DNA of 64,000 nt from Gordonia malaquae NBRC 108250 (GCF_000344135.1 NZ_BAOP01000012.1:92771-156770), one strand, 5' to 3'; numbered from the stretch's first letter, positions 29,464 to 39,440 are shown. Translations and numbers: made by a program. Notes: a model not told the origin generated them from the letters alone.

Positions 29464-30249
29464 ATGGCGAAGCGACAGAACACGATGACGGTCCTGCGGT
29501 CGGAGGATCTGACCCCGCACATGCGCCGCGTGTGGCTCGGCGGCGACGGCTACGACGACTTCTTGGCCACCGGCGACACGGACATGTACGTCAAGATCAT
29601 GTTCGCCGTCGACGGTCAGGACGACCCGGTGCTCCGCACGTACACCGTCCGTCACAACAACGAGCAGACGCGAGAGATCGCCATCGACTTCGTGGTTCAC
29701 GGCGACGAGGGCATCGCCGGACCGTGGGCGGCGTCCGCGCAACCGGGGGAGACGGTTACGTTCCTCGGTCCTGGCAGCGGATATGCACCGGACGCCGAAG
29801 CGCCGTGGCACCTGCTGGTGTCCGACGAGGCAGGGCTGCCCGCACTCGCCGCGGCACTCGAAGCGCTCCCGTCCGACGCTGTGGCGAAGGTGTTCATCGA
29901 GGTGGCTGGGCCGGGAGACGAGATGGAGCTCATTGCGCCCGCAGGCGCCGACATCACCTGGGTGCACCGCGGTTCGGGGTCGAACGAGGCGCCGGAAGAG
30001 CTTGCAGGCGACAACGCCCCGATCATCGCCGCGGTCAAGGCTGCCGAGTGGCTCGACGGCGAGCCTCAGGTGTTCATTCACGGCGAAGCTCAGGCCGTGA
30101 TGAAGAACCTGCGCCCGTACGTGCGGAAAGAGCGAGGCGTCAGCGCAAAGCGTGCGGCCTCGATCTCCGGCTACTGGCGACGCGGTCGCACCGAGGAGGG
30201 CTTCCGCCAGTGGAAGGCTGAGCAGCGTCAGGCCGAAGCGTCTAACTGA
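29464..30249 (+). CDS. viuB: Siderophore-interacting protein (ViuB/SIP ferric reductase)
   Basis: A 261-residue flavoprotein that reduces ferric siderophores in the cytosol to release iron. The FAD site is in VLRTYTVR, and the C-terminal NAD(P)H-binding half ends with the SIP helix ISGYWRRGRTEEGFRQW. ATG 29464 has GGAGGTG at 29452-29458. The frame is open far upstream, but that part is antisense to the DUF6891 gene. An IdeR box precedes it. In M. tuberculosis viuB occupies the same position between dprA and xerC. Confidence 0.93.
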   Translation: MAKRQNTMTVLRSEDLTPHMRRVWLGGDGYDDFLATGDTDMYVKIMFAVDGQDDPVLRTYTVRHNNEQTREIAIDFVVHGDEGIAGPWAASAQPGETVTFLGPGSGYAPDAEAPWHLLVSDEAGLPALAAALEALPSDAVAKVFIEVAGPGDEMELIAPAGADITWVHRGSGSNEAPEELAGDNAPIIAAVKAAEWLDGEPQVFIHGEAQAVMKNLRPYVRKERGVSAKRAASISGYWRRGRTEEGFRQWKAEQRQAEASN

Positions 30250-30262
30250 TCACATTTCGGAA

Positions 30263-30316
30263 CACGTTGTCTTGAAATGATGCTAGCTTCAATATCGAGT
30301 CACATTGTCTCGATAT
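30263..30316 (+). promoter_or_regulatory. Promoter and operator of the MFS-TetR pair
   Basis: CAATATCGAG (30290-30299) is repeated in perfect inverse as CTCGATATTG (30309-30318, extending two bases past this feature). A direct repeat, CACGTTGTCTTGAAAT (30263-30278) and CACATTGTCTCGATAT (30301-30316), matches at 13 of 16 positions. TTGTCT (30267-30272), 17 bases, then CAATAT (30290-30295) is a plausible sigma-A promoter whose -10 lies in the dyad. The TetR protein encoded downstream is the natural repressor. Confidence 0.6.
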
Positions 30317-30326
30317 TGGAGTTGGC

Positions 30327-31529
30327 ATGATTACCTCACAATCCCGCGGAGCCGTCGTCGCGACGGCGTCCGCACTGCTCGTCACCATGGCGGGCACCAC
30401 CGTCCCCACCCCGCTCTACTCGATCTACGCCGGTCGGCTGGGTTTCACCGGTCTCACGGTGACGCTCTTGTTCGCGGTCTACGCGATCGGCGTCGTGGCC
30501 GCTCTCACCGCGTTCGGGCGGCTGTCCGACGAAATCGGTCGCAAACCGGTGCTGTTGGCCGCGCTCGCGTGCGCCGGTGTCAGTGCAGTTCTGTTTCTTC
30601 TCCCGCAGTCGTTGCCGATGCTGTTCGCGGCGCGAATCGTCTCCGGACTCAGCGCCGGCCTGATGAGCGGCGCCGCCACCGCGGCGATCGTCGATCTCTT
30701 CCCGGCGGAACGTCGAGCCGTCGGAGGTGCGCTCGCCGTCGGAGTGAACACGGGTGGCCTCGCAGCGGGCACCCTGATCGCCGGAATTGCAGCCGACCTC
30801 TCGTCGGCGCCGCTGGTTGTTCCGTTCGCCGTTCACCTCGGCTTCTCGATCCTCGCGTTCTGCGCCGTCTGGCGATTCGCGCCGGCACCGGTCGACGCAG
30901 GTCCATTGCGCATCCGGCCCCGAAAACTGCGCGTCCCGTCGTCGATCCGCGGTGCGTTCGTCCGCGCGGTGCTTGCAGGTGGATCTGCCTTCGCCGTCGC
31001 AGGCGTACTGACCGCAGTCTCGGCGCTCTTCCTCGCCCAGCACATCGGACTGTCGAGCCATGCACTCGCCGGGTTCGTCGTCTGCCTCGTCTTCGCAGGC
31101 ATGGCCGTGGGGCAGATCGCCGCGCGCAGGTTCGCTCCGCGGCCGGCGATGGCAGTCGGATGTGGGGGACTGGCCGTCGGTGCGGCGATTCTCGGTGTCG
31201 CGTTGGGCGCCGTCTCGCTCACTGCACTGATCCTCGCGGCAGTCGTGTCCGGAGTCTCCGGCGGACTGTGCGTCAACGCAGGCCTCGCCACCACAGTCGA
31301 AGCAGTTGAACCCGCTCGCCGCGGTGAGGTCTCGTCCTCATACTTCGCAGGCCTCTACCTGATGCTCGCAGTCCCCGCGATCGGTGTCGGTGCGCTGTCG
31401 GCCGGCGTTGGACTCCAGACGTCCGGACTCGTGTTCGCTTGTGTCGTCGCACTCGTCTCGGCCGTCGTCGGGCTCGTCGAAGCGGTGAGCGTCAAGCGGT
31501 CATCGCCGGTGTTCGAGGCAGTCGGCTGA
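30327..31529 (+). CDS. Major facilitator superfamily transporter
   Basis: The 400-residue membrane protein has twelve predicted helices. The MFS loop 2-3 motif is GRLSDEIGRKPVLL (about residues 56-69), and the first helix contains TVPTPLYSIYAG, typical of drug-efflux MFS carriers. ATG 30327 has GGAG seven bases upstream (30318-30321). A TetR gene follows 28 bases after its stop on the same strand, and operator-like repeats precede it, so it is probably an inducible exporter of a toxic compound. The substrate is not predictable. Confidence 0.88.
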   Translation: MITSQSRGAVVATASALLVTMAGTTVPTPLYSIYAGRLGFTGLTVTLLFAVYAIGVVAALTAFGRLSDEIGRKPVLLAALACAGVSAVLFLLPQSLPMLFAARIVSGLSAGLMSGAATAAIVDLFPAERRAVGGALAVGVNTGGLAAGTLIAGIAADLSSAPLVVPFAVHLGFSILAFCAVWRFAPAPVDAGPLRIRPRKLRVPSSIRGAFVRAVLAGGSAFAVAGVLTAVSALFLAQHIGLSSHALAGFVVCLVFAGMAVGQIAARRFAPRPAMAVGCGGLAVGAAILGVALGAVSLTALILAAVVSGVSGGLCVNAGLATTVEAVEPARRGEVSSSYFAGLYLMLAVPAIGVGALSAGVGLQTSGLVFACVVALVSAVVGLVEAVSVKRSSPVFEAVG

Positions 31530-31557
31530 CCTGAGTGCTGCTGCTACGGTGGCGATT

Positions 31558-32118
31558 ATGACCAGAACCGCCGGGCGCCCTCGAAGCGAAGAGGCGCGCC
31601 TGGCGGTTCTGCACGCCGCCGACGATCTTCTCGTCGAGGGCGGCTACGCGAAGCTGACCATGAAAGGCATCGCGGAGCGTGCCGGCGTCGGCCGCCAGAC
31701 GATCTATCGATGGTGGCAGTCGAAGGCGGAGATCCTCCTGGAGGCGAGCCGCTCGGACGCCGAGCGTGAACTCCGGACAGAGCCTCAGGCGACGCCGCAT
31801 GACGACGTCGTCGTGTTCTTGACCGCGCTCGTCACGTTTCTCACCACATCGGACGCGGGCCTCGCGTATCGAGCGCTCTTGGGCGAGGCTCAGCACGACA
31901 AGACCGTCGCCGAACTGCTTCGCTCCGTCGACGTTCTCGGTGACGCGGCGGCGGCGGTGCTGACCAGACTGCGCGACCGTGGAGAGTTCCACCGCACGGT
32001 CGACGGCCAGGTGACCGCCGAGCTCGTCGGGCCAGTGGTGTACCGAGTACTCGCTCACGACTGGCGCGGCGACGCCGACACGATATCGGCGTCGGCGTCC
32101 GCATTCCTGCGATACTGA
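31558..32118 (+). CDS. TetR-family regulator
   Basis: A 186-residue regulator with N-terminal helix-turn-helix [20 protein letters not shown], then WQSKAEIL, and a C-terminal TetR_C-like helical domain. ATG 31558 is preferred over GTG 31549 by start-codon type. It lies downstream of the MFS transporter on the same strand and probably represses it through the repeats at 30263-30318. xerC begins five bases after its stop, so xerC may also be read from this transcript. Confidence 0.87.
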   Translation: MTRTAGRPRSEEARLAVLHAADDLLVEGGYAKLTMKGIAERAGVGRQTIYRWWQSKAEILLEASRSDAERELRTEPQATPHDDVVVFLTALVTFLTTSDAGLAYRALLGEAQHDKTVAELLRSVDVLGDAAAAVLTRLRDRGEFHRTVDGQVTAELVGPVVYRVLAHDWRGDADTISASASAFLRY

Positions 32119-32123
32119 GAACC

Positions 32124-33008
32124 ATGGCCGATGTCCTCGGGAAGTTCGCAGGTCATCTGCGCTACGAGATGGCGCGCAGCGAGCACACGATTCGCGCGTA
32201 TGTCGGCGACATCCGTGGCCTGATCACCTTCGCGGGCGCCCGCGGAGTGGAAGTGGCCGACCTCGACCTGCCGCTGTTGCGCGCCTGGCTCGCCGAACAC
32301 ACCCGACGAGGCGCGGCCCGGTCGAGCATCGCCCGGCAGGTGTCGTCGGCGAAGACCTTCTGCGCCTGGGCCGTCCGCGAAGGTGTGCTCGCGTCGAATC
32401 CGGCCCAACGACTCCAGGCGCCGAAGGCGCATCGGATTCTCCCGCACGTCCTCGCACCGGAGGAGGCGGCTGCGGCCGTCGGCGTCGATCCCGATCCGAC
32501 CGACCCGGTCGCGCTGCGCGATCGGCTGATCGTGGAGCTTCTCTACTCGAGCGGTATCCGCGTCGGAGAGCTCTGCGGACTCGACCTCGCCGACGTAGAC
32601 GCCGACCGCAGGGTGCTCCGCGTGATCGGCAAGGGCGACAAACAGCGCACCGTGCCGTACGGCGCGCCCGCGGAGAAGGCCCTCCGTGCGTGGCTGAGGA
32701 CTGGACGTCCGGCGCTGGCGACGACGGCGTCGAACAACGCACTGCTGCTCGGAGTGAAGGGCGGACGGCTGGACCAGCGGATGGCGCGCAGCGTTGTCCA
32801 CAAGGCGACGGACGACGGCGACGGCGGCTCGATCGGACCGCACGGACTGCGCCACAGTGCCGCCACCCACTTGTTGGAGGGGGGAGCGGACCTCCGCGTG
32901 GTCCAGGAACTGCTCGGGCACTCGTCGCTCGCGACCACTCAGCTGTACACCCACGTCAGCGTCGAGCGGCTCCGCGCGGTGCACGATCAGGCGCATCCGC
33001 GGGCGTGA
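32124..33008 (+). CDS. xerC: Tyrosine recombinase XerC
   Basis: A 294-residue recombinase that acts with XerD at dif to resolve chromosome dimers. The SAM-like N-terminal domain spans about 1-95. Catalytic residues are Arg146 (SSGIRVGEL), Lys in IGKGDKQR, His240 and Arg243 ([10 protein letters not shown]), His266 ([10 protein letters not shown]) and Tyr275. Length and synteny (Rv2894c position) indicate housekeeping XerC, not a phage integrase. Its 3' end overlaps the convergent M23 peptidase gene by 53 bases. Confidence 0.94.
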   Translation: MADVLGKFAGHLRYEMARSEHTIRAYVGDIRGLITFAGARGVEVADLDLPLLRAWLAEHTRRGAARSSIARQVSSAKTFCAWAVREGVLASNPAQRLQAPKAHRILPHVLAPEEAAAAVGVDPDPTDPVALRDRLIVELLYSSGIRVGELCGLDLADVDADRRVLRVIGKGDKQRTVPYGAPAEKALRAWLRTGRPALATTASNNALLLGVKGGRLDQRMARSVVHKATDDGDGGSIGPHGLRHSAATHLLEGGADLRVVQELLGHSSLATTQLYTHVSVERLRAVHDQAHPRA

Positions 33009-33510
33009 GCGGTTTCAGCCGCACACGGAGCACGCCCAGCAGTCCGAGGGGATTCAGATAGTCGGCGTCGTGGCCGACGCCGCGCCGAGCACCCCAATGC
33101 AGGCATGCCGGCGCGGAACAGTCGGGATGGCCCGCGAGAAGAACACCGATCACCTCTCCGCGACCCACTGGGTCGCCCCGCCGCACCCGCGGTGTGACGG
33201 GCTCATAGGTGGTGGTGACGCCGTCGGCGTGCAGGATCGAGATCACCGGCCTGCCTCCGACCGGGCCCGCGAACTGGACTGTTCCGGCCCGCGCCGCCAG
33301 CACCGCCGAATCCGCCGTTGAGGCGAGGTCCACTCCGCGGTGGCCGGACTCCCAGTGCTGTTCGGGTGGGTCGAACCCCCGAGTCACCGGCGGGCGCGGC
33401 GCCAACGGCCAGTCGTACTGCGACTGCCCGCGGGAGCCGACCGGCCCGGCCACTGTTGCGCCGACCACGACAGCGGCGGTCAGACCGGCAACGACTCGGC
33501 GTCCTCTCAT
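32956..33510 (-). CDS. Secreted M23-family metallopeptidase
   Basis: A 184-residue protein with an N-terminal signal sequence ([20 protein letters not shown]) and an M23 peptidase domain. Zinc ligands are His57 and Asp61 (HRGVDLAS) and the C-terminal His138 in CLHWGARR; the usual HxH becomes Leu-His, as in many actinobacterial members. Intervening blocks [13 protein letters not shown] and [20 protein letters not shown] are typical. It probably acts on peptidoglycan cross-bridges, or regulates another hydrolase. The coding end is antisense to the xerC end. M. tuberculosis has a similar gene (Rv2891) beside rpsB. Confidence 0.87.
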   Translation of the reverse strand: MRGRRVVAGLTAAVVVGATVAGPVGSRGQSQYDWPLAPRPPVTRGFDPPEQHWESGHRGVDLASTADSAVLAARAGTVQFAGPVGGRPVISILHADGVTTTYEPVTPRVRRGDPVGRGEVIGVLLAGHPDCSAPACLHWGARRGVGHDADYLNPLGLLGVLRVRLKPLTPADAPDRAPRGAARR

Positions 33511-33580
33511 ACAAGGTCAGACGCGCCGCGCCGGAGGCAGGTTCCACAACGCGCCGCAGTGAGCGTCGATAGGCCGGGAT

Positions 33581-33610
33581 TTGCCTGGTCGAAGCGGATC
33601 AGAGTAGTCT
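33581..33610 (+). promoter_or_regulatory. Possible rpsB promoter
   Basis: TTGCCT (33581-33586), an 18-base spacer and TAGTCT (33605-33610) resemble a sigma-A promoter about 190 bases before rpsB. It would give a long leader containing the hairpin at 33688-33728. Confidence 0.45.
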
Positions 33611-33687
33611 GGCCGACGCACTCGGGTATGCCCGGGTGACTTCGCGCGCCCGCGTGACGTCTCCGCAAGGGGAATGAAGAAGTGCCG

Positions 33688-33728
33688 CAGAGCGCGGTCC
33701 CGGACTACAGAGAAGTCCGGGTGCTCTG
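33688..33728 (+). ncRNA. rpsB leader hairpin
   Basis: CCCGGACT (33699-33706) pairs perfectly with AGTCCGGG (33714-33721) around a seven-base loop, and the outer CAGAGC (33688-33693) pairs with GCTCTG (33723-33728) across an asymmetric internal loop. It lies 70-110 bases before the rpsB start. S2 represses its own mRNA in enterobacteria, so a leader structure here may be an S2 autoregulatory site; that is inference. Confidence 0.5.
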
Positions 33729-33797
33729 ACGGCGGCGGGCGCCAGGGTCGGACCCAAAACGTGGGCCCGACGTCAAACTGCGAGAGAGGACCCATTC

Positions 33798-34637
33798 ATG
33801 GCTGTCGTGACCATGAAGCAGCTGCTTGACAGCGGCGCACACTTCGGACATCAGACCCGTCGCTGGAACCCGAAGATGAAGCGTTTCATCTTCACCGACC
33901 GCAACGGTATCTACATCATCGACCTGCAGCAGACGCTGTCGTTCATCGACCGCGCCTACGAGTTCGTCAAGGAGACCGTCGCCCACGGCGGCACCATCCT
34001 CTTCGTCGGCACCAAGAAGCAGGCGCAGGAGTCGATCGCCGCAGAGGCGACGCGCGTCGGCATGCCGTACGTGAACCAGCGCTGGCTCGGTGGCATGCTC
34101 ACCAACTTCCAGACCGTGCACAAGCGCCTTCAGCGTATGAAGGAGCTCGAGGCCATGGAGCAGACCGGTGGCTTCGAAGGTCGCACCAAGAAGGAAATCC
34201 TCATGCTCACGCGTGAGAAGAACAAGCTCGCTCGTACCCTCGGCGGCATCCGCGACATGGCCAAGGTTCCCTCGGCCATGTGGGTCGTCGACACCAACAA
34301 GGAGCACATCGCCGTCGGTGAGGCTCGCAAGCTGAACATCCCGGTCATCGCGATCCTGGACACCAACTGCGATCCCGACGTCGTCGATTACCCGATCCCG
34401 GCCAACGACGATGCGATCCGCAGCGCTGCTCTCCTCACGCGCGTCATCGCTTCGGCCGTGGCCGAGGGTGTGCAGGCACGTGCAGGCCAGGGTGCGGCAG
34501 ACGCCAAGCCCGAGGCAGGCGCAGAGCCGCTCGCCGAGTGGGAGCAGGATCTGCTCGCCGAGGCGACCGCACCGGCTGAGGCCGCTGCGCCCGCGGAGGC
34601 TTCGGCCGACGCTGCCGCCGCTCCGGCTGCAGAATAA
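33798..34637 (+). CDS. rpsB: 30S ribosomal protein S2
   Basis: The 279-residue protein binds the 30S head-body junction and is needed for S1 or mRNA docking. Conserved blocks are [47 protein letters not shown] and [12 protein letters not shown]. The core is about 230 residues; the last 50 form an Ala/Glu/Pro-rich tail common in actinobacteria. ATG 33798 has GAGAGGA upstream. It is followed by tsf after 93 bases holding a hairpin. Confidence 0.97.
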   Translation: MAVVTMKQLLDSGAHFGHQTRRWNPKMKRFIFTDRNGIYIIDLQQTLSFIDRAYEFVKETVAHGGTILFVGTKKQAQESIAAEATRVGMPYVNQRWLGGMLTNFQTVHKRLQRMKELEAMEQTGGFEGRTKKEILMLTREKNKLARTLGGIRDMAKVPSAMWVVDTNKEHIAVGEARKLNIPVIAILDTNCDPDVVDYPIPANDDAIRSAALLTRVIASAVAEGVQARAGQGAADAKPEAGAEPLAEWEQDLLAEATAPAEAAAPAEASADAAAAPAAE

Positions 34638-34653
34638 GTCTGTGGCGCAGTGA

Positions 34654-34681
34654 CCCGCCACGGACATGAGTCCGCGGCGGG
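34654..34681 (+). terminator. Hairpin between rpsB and tsf
   Basis: CCCGCC (34654-34659) pairs with GGCGGG (34676-34681) and CGGAC (34661-34665) with GTCCG (34670-34674), with one mismatched pair between and an ATGA loop. No T-run follows directly. It probably attenuates transcription or protects mRNA ends, adjusting the ratio of S2 to EF-Ts. Confidence 0.5.
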
Positions 34682-34730
34682 GCCACTCGCCTCACACCGA
34701 CACAAAACTTTACGAAAGGGGCTCGCCTCA

Positions 34731-35555
34731 ATGGCGAACTACACCGCTGCGGACGTGAAGCGTCTGCGCGAACTGACCGGTTCGGGCATGCTCGACTGCA
34801 AGAACGCTCTTGCCAACAACGACGGTGACTTCGACAAGGCTGTCGAAGAGCTCCGCATCAAGGGCGCCAAGGACGTCGGCAAGCGCGCTGAGCGCTCGAC
34901 GGCCGAGGGCCTGGTCGCCGCTCGTGACGGCGTCATGATCGAGATCAACAGCGAGACCGACTTCGTCGCCAAGAACGACGAGTTCCAGAAGCTGGCCGAC
35001 GACGTCCTCGGCGCCGCTGCAGAACTGCGCACCAACGACGTCGACGCGCTGCTCGCCGCACCGCTCGGTTCGGGCACCGTCGCTGAAGCCGTCGAGGCTC
35101 TCTCGGCCAAGATCGGCGAGAAGCTGGTCCTCCGCCGTGTCGCCGCATACGACGGCCAGGTTGCCGTTTACCTGCACAAGCGTGCGTCGGACCTGCCGCC
35201 GAGCGTCGGCGTCCTCGTCCAGTTCACCGGTGAGGGCGACGCCGCAGCCGAAGCTGCCCGTGGTGCAGCCATGCAGGTTGCCGCGCTGAAGGCCAAGTAC
35301 GCCAGCCGCGACGAGGTTCCCGCGGAGATCGTCGCGCAGGAGCGCCACGTCGCCGAGGAGACCGCCAAGGCCGAAGGCAAGCCGGAGCAGGCGCTGCCGA
35401 AGATCGTCGAAGGCCGCGTCAACGGTTACTACAAGGACGTCGTCCTCGTGGACCAGGCATCGGTCACCGACTCGAAGAAGACGGTCAAGGCCGTCCTCGA
35501 CGAGGCCGGTGCGGCTGTCGTCGCGTTCTCGCGCTTCGAGGTCGGCCAGTCCTAG
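34731..35555 (+). CDS. tsf: Translation elongation factor Ts
   Basis: EF-Ts (274 residues) exchanges GDP for GTP on EF-Tu. The N-terminal UBA-like domain has [20 protein letters not shown], and the core contains [18 protein letters not shown] 34731 is preceded by GAAAGGGG. The upstream in-frame ATG at 34650 would extend through the hairpin region and is rejected. A strong terminator follows the stop. Confidence 0.97.
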   Translation: MANYTAADVKRLRELTGSGMLDCKNALANNDGDFDKAVEELRIKGAKDVGKRAERSTAEGLVAARDGVMIEINSETDFVAKNDEFQKLADDVLGAAAELRTNDVDALLAAPLGSGTVAEAVEALSAKIGEKLVLRRVAAYDGQVAVYLHKRASDLPPSVGVLVQFTGEGDAAAEAARGAAMQVAALKAKYASRDEVPAEIVAQERHVAEETAKAEGKPEQALPKIVEGRVNGYYKDVVLVDQASVTDSKKTVKAVLDEAGAAVVAFSRFEVGQS

Positions 35556-35578
35556 TCGACTGACCCACGTTTGACGAT

Positions 35579-35619
35579 CCGGCCCCGGATCCGCTGAATC
35601 TCAGCGGGCCCGGGGCCGG
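35579..35619 (+). terminator. Terminator after tsf
   Basis: A nested stem: CCGGCCCCGG (35579-35588) with 35610-35619, and inside it CCGCTGA (35591-35597) with TCAGCGG (35601-35607), separated by two unpaired bases on each side, with a three-base loop. GTTCTTGC follows. It separates rpsB-tsf from pyrH-frr-cdsA. Confidence 0.85.
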
Positions 35620-35649
35620 GTTCTTGCGTGCCCTAAGATAGAGAAGATT

Positions 35650-36417
35650 GTGTCCACTTCTTCAGCGAAGGAAAAGATGAGCGACGCCGGTGTCAACGAA
35701 GACGGACGCGAGGGTTTCAGCCGGGTGCTGCTGAAGCTGGGCGGCGAGATGTTCGGCGGCGGCGGCGGAGTGGGCCTCGATCCCGACGTGGTCGCCATGA
35801 TCGCCGACCAGATCGCCGAGGTCGTCGAATCGGGTGTCCAGGTGGGCATCGTGATCGGTGGCGGCAACTTCTTCCGCGGTGCGGAACTGCAGCAGCGTGG
35901 CCTGGACCGGTCCAGGTCGGATTACATGGGCATGCTCGGCACCGTGATGAACTGCCTTGCACTGCAGGACTTCCTGGAGAAGCGCGGCGTCACCACCCGT
36001 GTCCAGACAGCCATCACGATGGGGCAGGTCGCTGAGCCGTACCTGCCGTTGCGTGCAGTCCGCCACCTGGAGAAGGGTCGCGTTGTGATCTTCGGTGCGG
36101 GCATGGGCATGCCGTACTTCTCCACCGACACGACGGCCGCGCAGCGCGCCCTCGAGATCAAGGCCGAAGCGGTCCTGATGGCGAAAGCGGTGGACGGCGT
36201 CTACTCGGATGATCCTCGCACCAATCCCGACGCGACGATGTACGACCACATCACCCATCGTGAGGCCATCGAGAAAGAGCTCAAGGTGGCCGACGCGACC
36301 GCTTTCAGCCTCTGCATGGACAACAACATGCCGATTCTCGTGTTCAACCTGCTCGAACGAGGCAATATCGCACGTGCGGTCGCGGGCGAGAAGATCGGCA
36401 CGCTGGTCAGCAGCTAG
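35650..36417 (+). CDS. pyrH: Uridylate kinase
   Basis: A 255-residue amino-acid-kinase-fold enzyme that phosphorylates UMP to UDP, hexameric and controlled by GTP/UTP. Conserved blocks are [50 protein letters not shown] and [12 protein letters not shown], with [10 protein letters not shown] near the C-terminus. GTG 35650 gives an unstructured N-extension like that of mycobacterial PyrH; ATG 35677, with AAGGA just upstream, is an equally good start. It lies 52 bases upstream of frr, as is typical. Confidence 0.95.
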   Translation: MSTSSAKEKMSDAGVNEDGREGFSRVLLKLGGEMFGGGGGVGLDPDVVAMIADQIAEVVESGVQVGIVIGGGNFFRGAELQQRGLDRSRSDYMGMLGTVMNCLALQDFLEKRGVTTRVQTAITMGQVAEPYLPLRAVRHLEKGRVVIFGAGMGMPYFSTDTTAAQRALEIKAEAVLMAKAVDGVYSDDPRTNPDATMYDHITHREAIEKELKVADATAFSLCMDNNMPILVFNLLERGNIARAVAGEKIGTLVSS

Positions 36418-36468
36418 CCGACCACAGACCACCACTGTCGCAAGACACAACGAAGGAACGATTCGACA

Positions 36469-37026
36469 ATGATCGACGAAGCTCTGCTCGACGCCGAAGA
36501 GAAGATGGAGAAGGCCGTCGCCCACGTGCGTGACGACATGGCCTCCATCCGCACCGGCCGCGCCAACCCCGCGATGTTCAACAAGGTCGCCATCGAGTAC
36601 TACGGCGCCCGCACACCGATCACGCAGGTGGCGAGCATCAACACGCCGGAGCCCCGGCTCGTCGTCATCAAGCCGTACGAGGCGTCGACGATGAACGACA
36701 TCGAGACCGCGATCCGCAACTCGGATCTCGGCGTGAACCCGACCAACGACGGCAACGTCATCCGCGTCGCGATCCCGCAGCTCACCGAGGAACGCCGCAA
36801 GGATCTCGTGAAGCAGGCTCGCAACAAGGGCGAGGACGCCAAGGTCGCCATCCGCAACGTGCGCCGTAAGGCCGCGGACGAGCTCAAGCGCATCCAGAAG
36901 GACGGCGAAGCCGGCGAGGACGAAGTGGTCCGTGCCGAGAAGGAGCTCGACAAGACGACGCACACGTACACCGATTCGGTCGACGTCCTCGTCAAGAACA
37001 AGGAAGCCGAGCTGCTCGAAGTATGA
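36469..37026 (+). CDS. frr: Ribosome recycling factor
   Basis: The 185-residue tRNA-mimicking factor splits the post-termination ribosome with EF-G. Diagnostic blocks are [39 protein letters not shown] and [20 protein letters not shown]. Start ATG 36469 has GAAGGA (36451-36456) upstream. The stop overlaps the cdsA start by ATGA, coupling it to phospholipid synthesis as in mycobacteria. Confidence 0.97.
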   Translation: MIDEALLDAEEKMEKAVAHVRDDMASIRTGRANPAMFNKVAIEYYGARTPITQVASINTPEPRLVVIKPYEASTMNDIETAIRNSDLGVNPTNDGNVIRVAIPQLTEERRKDLVKQARNKGEDAKVAIRNVRRKAADELKRIQKDGEAGEDEVVRAEKELDKTTHTYTDSVDVLVKNKEAELLEV

Positions 37027-37856
37027 CAACACCGACGACGTCCAAGGCCGGACGCAACCTGCCAGCCGCAATCGGAGTCGGCGTCGGTCTCGGCGCGATG
37101 CTGATCGCGGTCCTGGCGCTCGTCCCGCTGGCCTTCTACGGCGTCGTCGGCGTCGCCTTGGCGATCGCCACCTGGGAGGTGGGCAAACGCCTCCGAGACG
37201 GCGGTTATGACATCGCCCTGATCCCGCTGCTCGTCGGCGGGCAGGGCGTGATCTGGGCGACGTGGCCGTGGGGCATCGAGGGCGCGTTCGTCGCCTTTGT
37301 CATCACCGTGTTGGTGATGATGGTCTGGAAGCTCTTCGCTCAAGGGCTCACGGCCGCACCGCAGAACTATCTGCGCGACCTGTCGCTGTCGGTGCTCGTC
37401 CTCGCCTGGCTGCCGATGCTCGCGACGTTCGCGACGGCGATGATCCAGCAGGATCACGGCGCGAACCGGGTGTTCACACTGATCATCGTCGTGGTCTGCT
37501 CTGACGTTGGCGGTTACGCCGCCGGAGTGCTTCTCGGCAAGCATCCGATGGCGCCCGCGATCAGCCCGAAGAAGTCGTGGGAGGGACTCGGCGGTTCGAT
37601 GGTGTTCGCCACCGCAGGTGCAGTCTGTTGCGCACTGTGGCTGCTCGACACGCACTGGTGGGTCGGCCTCGCACTCGGTCCGTTGATGGTGATCGTCGCG
37701 ACCACCGGTGACCTCGTCGAATCCCAGGTCAAGCGAGACCTCGGCATCAAGGACATGGGCACCCTGCTGCCCGGTCACGGCGGCATCATGGATCGACTCG
37801 ATTCACTTCTGTCCTCCGCGTTCGTTACGTGGGCGGTGCTCACACTGCTGATGTAG
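37023..37856 (+). CDS. cdsA: Phosphatidate cytidylyltransferase
   Basis: The 277-residue membrane enzyme makes CDP-diacylglycerol from phosphatidate and CTP. It has about seven transmembrane helices. The C-terminal signature of the family is present: [20 protein letters not shown] followed by [15 protein letters not shown]. The block [13 protein letters not shown] is also typical. ATG 37023 overlaps the frr stop. Just after the gene (37867) lies a sequence related to the end of the fold-back element at 17475. Confidence 0.95.
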   Translation: MTTPTTSKAGRNLPAAIGVGVGLGAMLIAVLALVPLAFYGVVGVALAIATWEVGKRLRDGGYDIALIPLLVGGQGVIWATWPWGIEGAFVAFVITVLVMMVWKLFAQGLTAAPQNYLRDLSLSVLVLAWLPMLATFATAMIQQDHGANRVFTLIIVVVCSDVGGYAAGVLLGKHPMAPAISPKKSWEGLGGSMVFATAGAVCCALWLLDTHWWVGLALGPLMVIVATTGDLVESQVKRDLGIKDMGTLLPGHGGIMDRLDSLLSSAFVTWAVLTLLM

Positions 37857-37866
37857 CGTCAGAATC

Positions 37867-37894
37867 AGGACGTGTCTCGTAACTCGCCCTAGCC
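37867..37894 (+). repeat. Diverged end of the fold-back element
   Basis: Positions 37867-37887 match the inner part of the left terminal repeat at 17478-17498 in 18 of 21 bases. They run directly into CGCCCTAG (37885-37892), which matches the tip of the right repeat. It looks like a remnant with the central part lost. It lies 11 bases after the cdsA stop. Confidence 0.45.
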
Positions 37895-37924
37895 ATAGCA
37901 GACCTGACGATCGGGGATTGGCAA

Positions 37925-39424
37925 GTGGCACAGGCGGAACCGTCAACAAACACGGACGCGGGTCCGGCCAAGGTCAGTCTTCCCACTCTGACGGCGATGG
38001 TCGTCGGATCCATGATCGGGTCCGGCGTCTTCCTGCTCCCGCGTCGCTTCGGCGCCGAGACCGGGGTGCTGGGCGCGATCATCGCGTGGACGATCGCCGG
38101 CGGCGGAATGTTGATGCTGGCGCTGGTCTTCCAACGGTTGGCGACGCGAAAGCCTGAGCTTGACGCCGGCGTCTACGCCTATGCGAAGGACGGATTCGGC
38201 GACTACATCGGCTTCAACTCGGCGTTCGGCTTCTGGGCGTCGGCGTGCGCGGGCAACACGTCGTACTGGGTGCTGATCATGGCGACCACCAGTGCGTTGT
38301 TCCCAGAATTGGGTGACGGCGCGACGGTGCTGTCGGTAGGACTCTCGTCGGTCGGGGTGTGGCTCTTCTTCCTGCTGATCAGCCGCGGAGTCCAGCAGGC
38401 GGCGATCATCAACCGGATCGCGACTGTAGCCAAAGTGGTCCCGCTGATCGTCTTCATCATCCTCGCGATCGTGATGTTCGACGCGGGCTACTTCGCCGAC
38501 AACTTCTTGGGCGGCAACGGCATCGAGGTCGGGAGCCTGTGGGATCAGGTGACCGGCACGATGCTGATCACCGTGTTCGTCTTCATGGGCATCGAGGGCG
38601 CGAGCATGTACTCGCGCTATGCACGTCGGCGGGAGGACGTCGGGCGCGCCACGGTGCTCGGTTTCGTCGGCGTCCTCGGTGTCTTCGCTCTTGTCACGCT
38701 GGTGTCGTACGGCTCGATGAGCCAGGGCGACCTCGCCGCCGTCGATCAGCCGTCCGTGGCTTCGGTGCTCGCCCACCTCGTCGGCGACTGGGGATCGGTG
38801 TTCATCCGGATCGGCGTCATCGTGTCGGTCCTCGGCGCTTACCTCGCGTGGACGCTGATGGCGGCGGAGATCCTCTACATCCCGGCGCAGGCCGACGACA
38901 TGCCTGCCTTCTTGAAGCGGACCAACTCGAAGGGCGCGCCGATCGCCGCGCTGATGATGGCGACCGGCTTCGTTCAGCTGCTCCTGATCTGGCTCCTGTT
39001 CGTCGATGACGCGCTCGACTTCATGCTCGACCTGACGGCGGCTCTTGCACTCGTGCCATACCTGCTCGTCGCGCTTTACGGTCTGCGTCTGGTGGTCAGG
39101 CGGGAGACCTATTCCGACGGGCGCGATCGGACAAAGGATCTGGTCATCGCGTCACTCGCAGTCGTGTACACCGGGTTTCTCGTGGTCGCGGCCGGACTCG
39201 ACAAACTCCTCCTCGCCTTCAGCCTTTACGCGATCGGCACGATCCTGTTCGTGATCGCCAGGCGGGAGCGAGGTCTGACAGTGTTCCGGCCCTTCGAGGC
39301 CGCATTGTTCGGCGCGATCGTGGTCGGCGGCGTCGTGGGTGTGGTGCTGCTCGCGACCGGTGTCGAAGAGATCGACAATCATCCAGAACCAGACCGCTAC
39401 TCGGTCGTCCACGAATCCGACTGA
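37925..39424 (+). CDS. arcD: Arginine/ornithine antiporter (APC family)
   Basis: A 499-residue membrane protein with 12-13 helices. The first helix shows the APC motif [19 protein letters not shown]. It is of the ArcD/basic amino acid antiporter subfamily, which swaps arginine for ornithine. Other blocks are [18 protein letters not shown] and [18 protein letters not shown] 37925 is used. The arginine deiminase gene follows 16 bases after its stop, supporting the arginine role. Ornithine carbamoyltransferase and carbamate kinase genes are not adjacent. Confidence 0.88.
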   Translation: MAQAEPSTNTDAGPAKVSLPTLTAMVVGSMIGSGVFLLPRRFGAETGVLGAIIAWTIAGGGMLMLALVFQRLATRKPELDAGVYAYAKDGFGDYIGFNSAFGFWASACAGNTSYWVLIMATTSALFPELGDGATVLSVGLSSVGVWLFFLLISRGVQQAAIINRIATVAKVVPLIVFIILAIVMFDAGYFADNFLGGNGIEVGSLWDQVTGTMLITVFVFMGIEGASMYSRYARRREDVGRATVLGFVGVLGVFALVTLVSYGSMSQGDLAAVDQPSVASVLAHLVGDWGSVFIRIGVIVSVLGAYLAWTLMAAEILYIPAQADDMPAFLKRTNSKGAPIAALMMATGFVQLLLIWLLFVDDALDFMLDLTAALALVPYLLVALYGLRLVVRRETYSDGRDRTKDLVIASLAVVYTGFLVVAAGLDKLLLAFSLYAIGTILFVIARRERGLTVFRPFEAALFGAIVVGGVVGVVLLATGVEEIDNHPEPDRYSVVHESD

Positions 39425-39440
39425 ACGAGAGGCTTCCCAC

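Noticed and set aside
32124..33008. Phage or integrative-element integrase
   Set aside because: Length, motifs and position between viuB and rpsB indicate housekeeping XerC; no tRNA, attachment site or phage genes are nearby.
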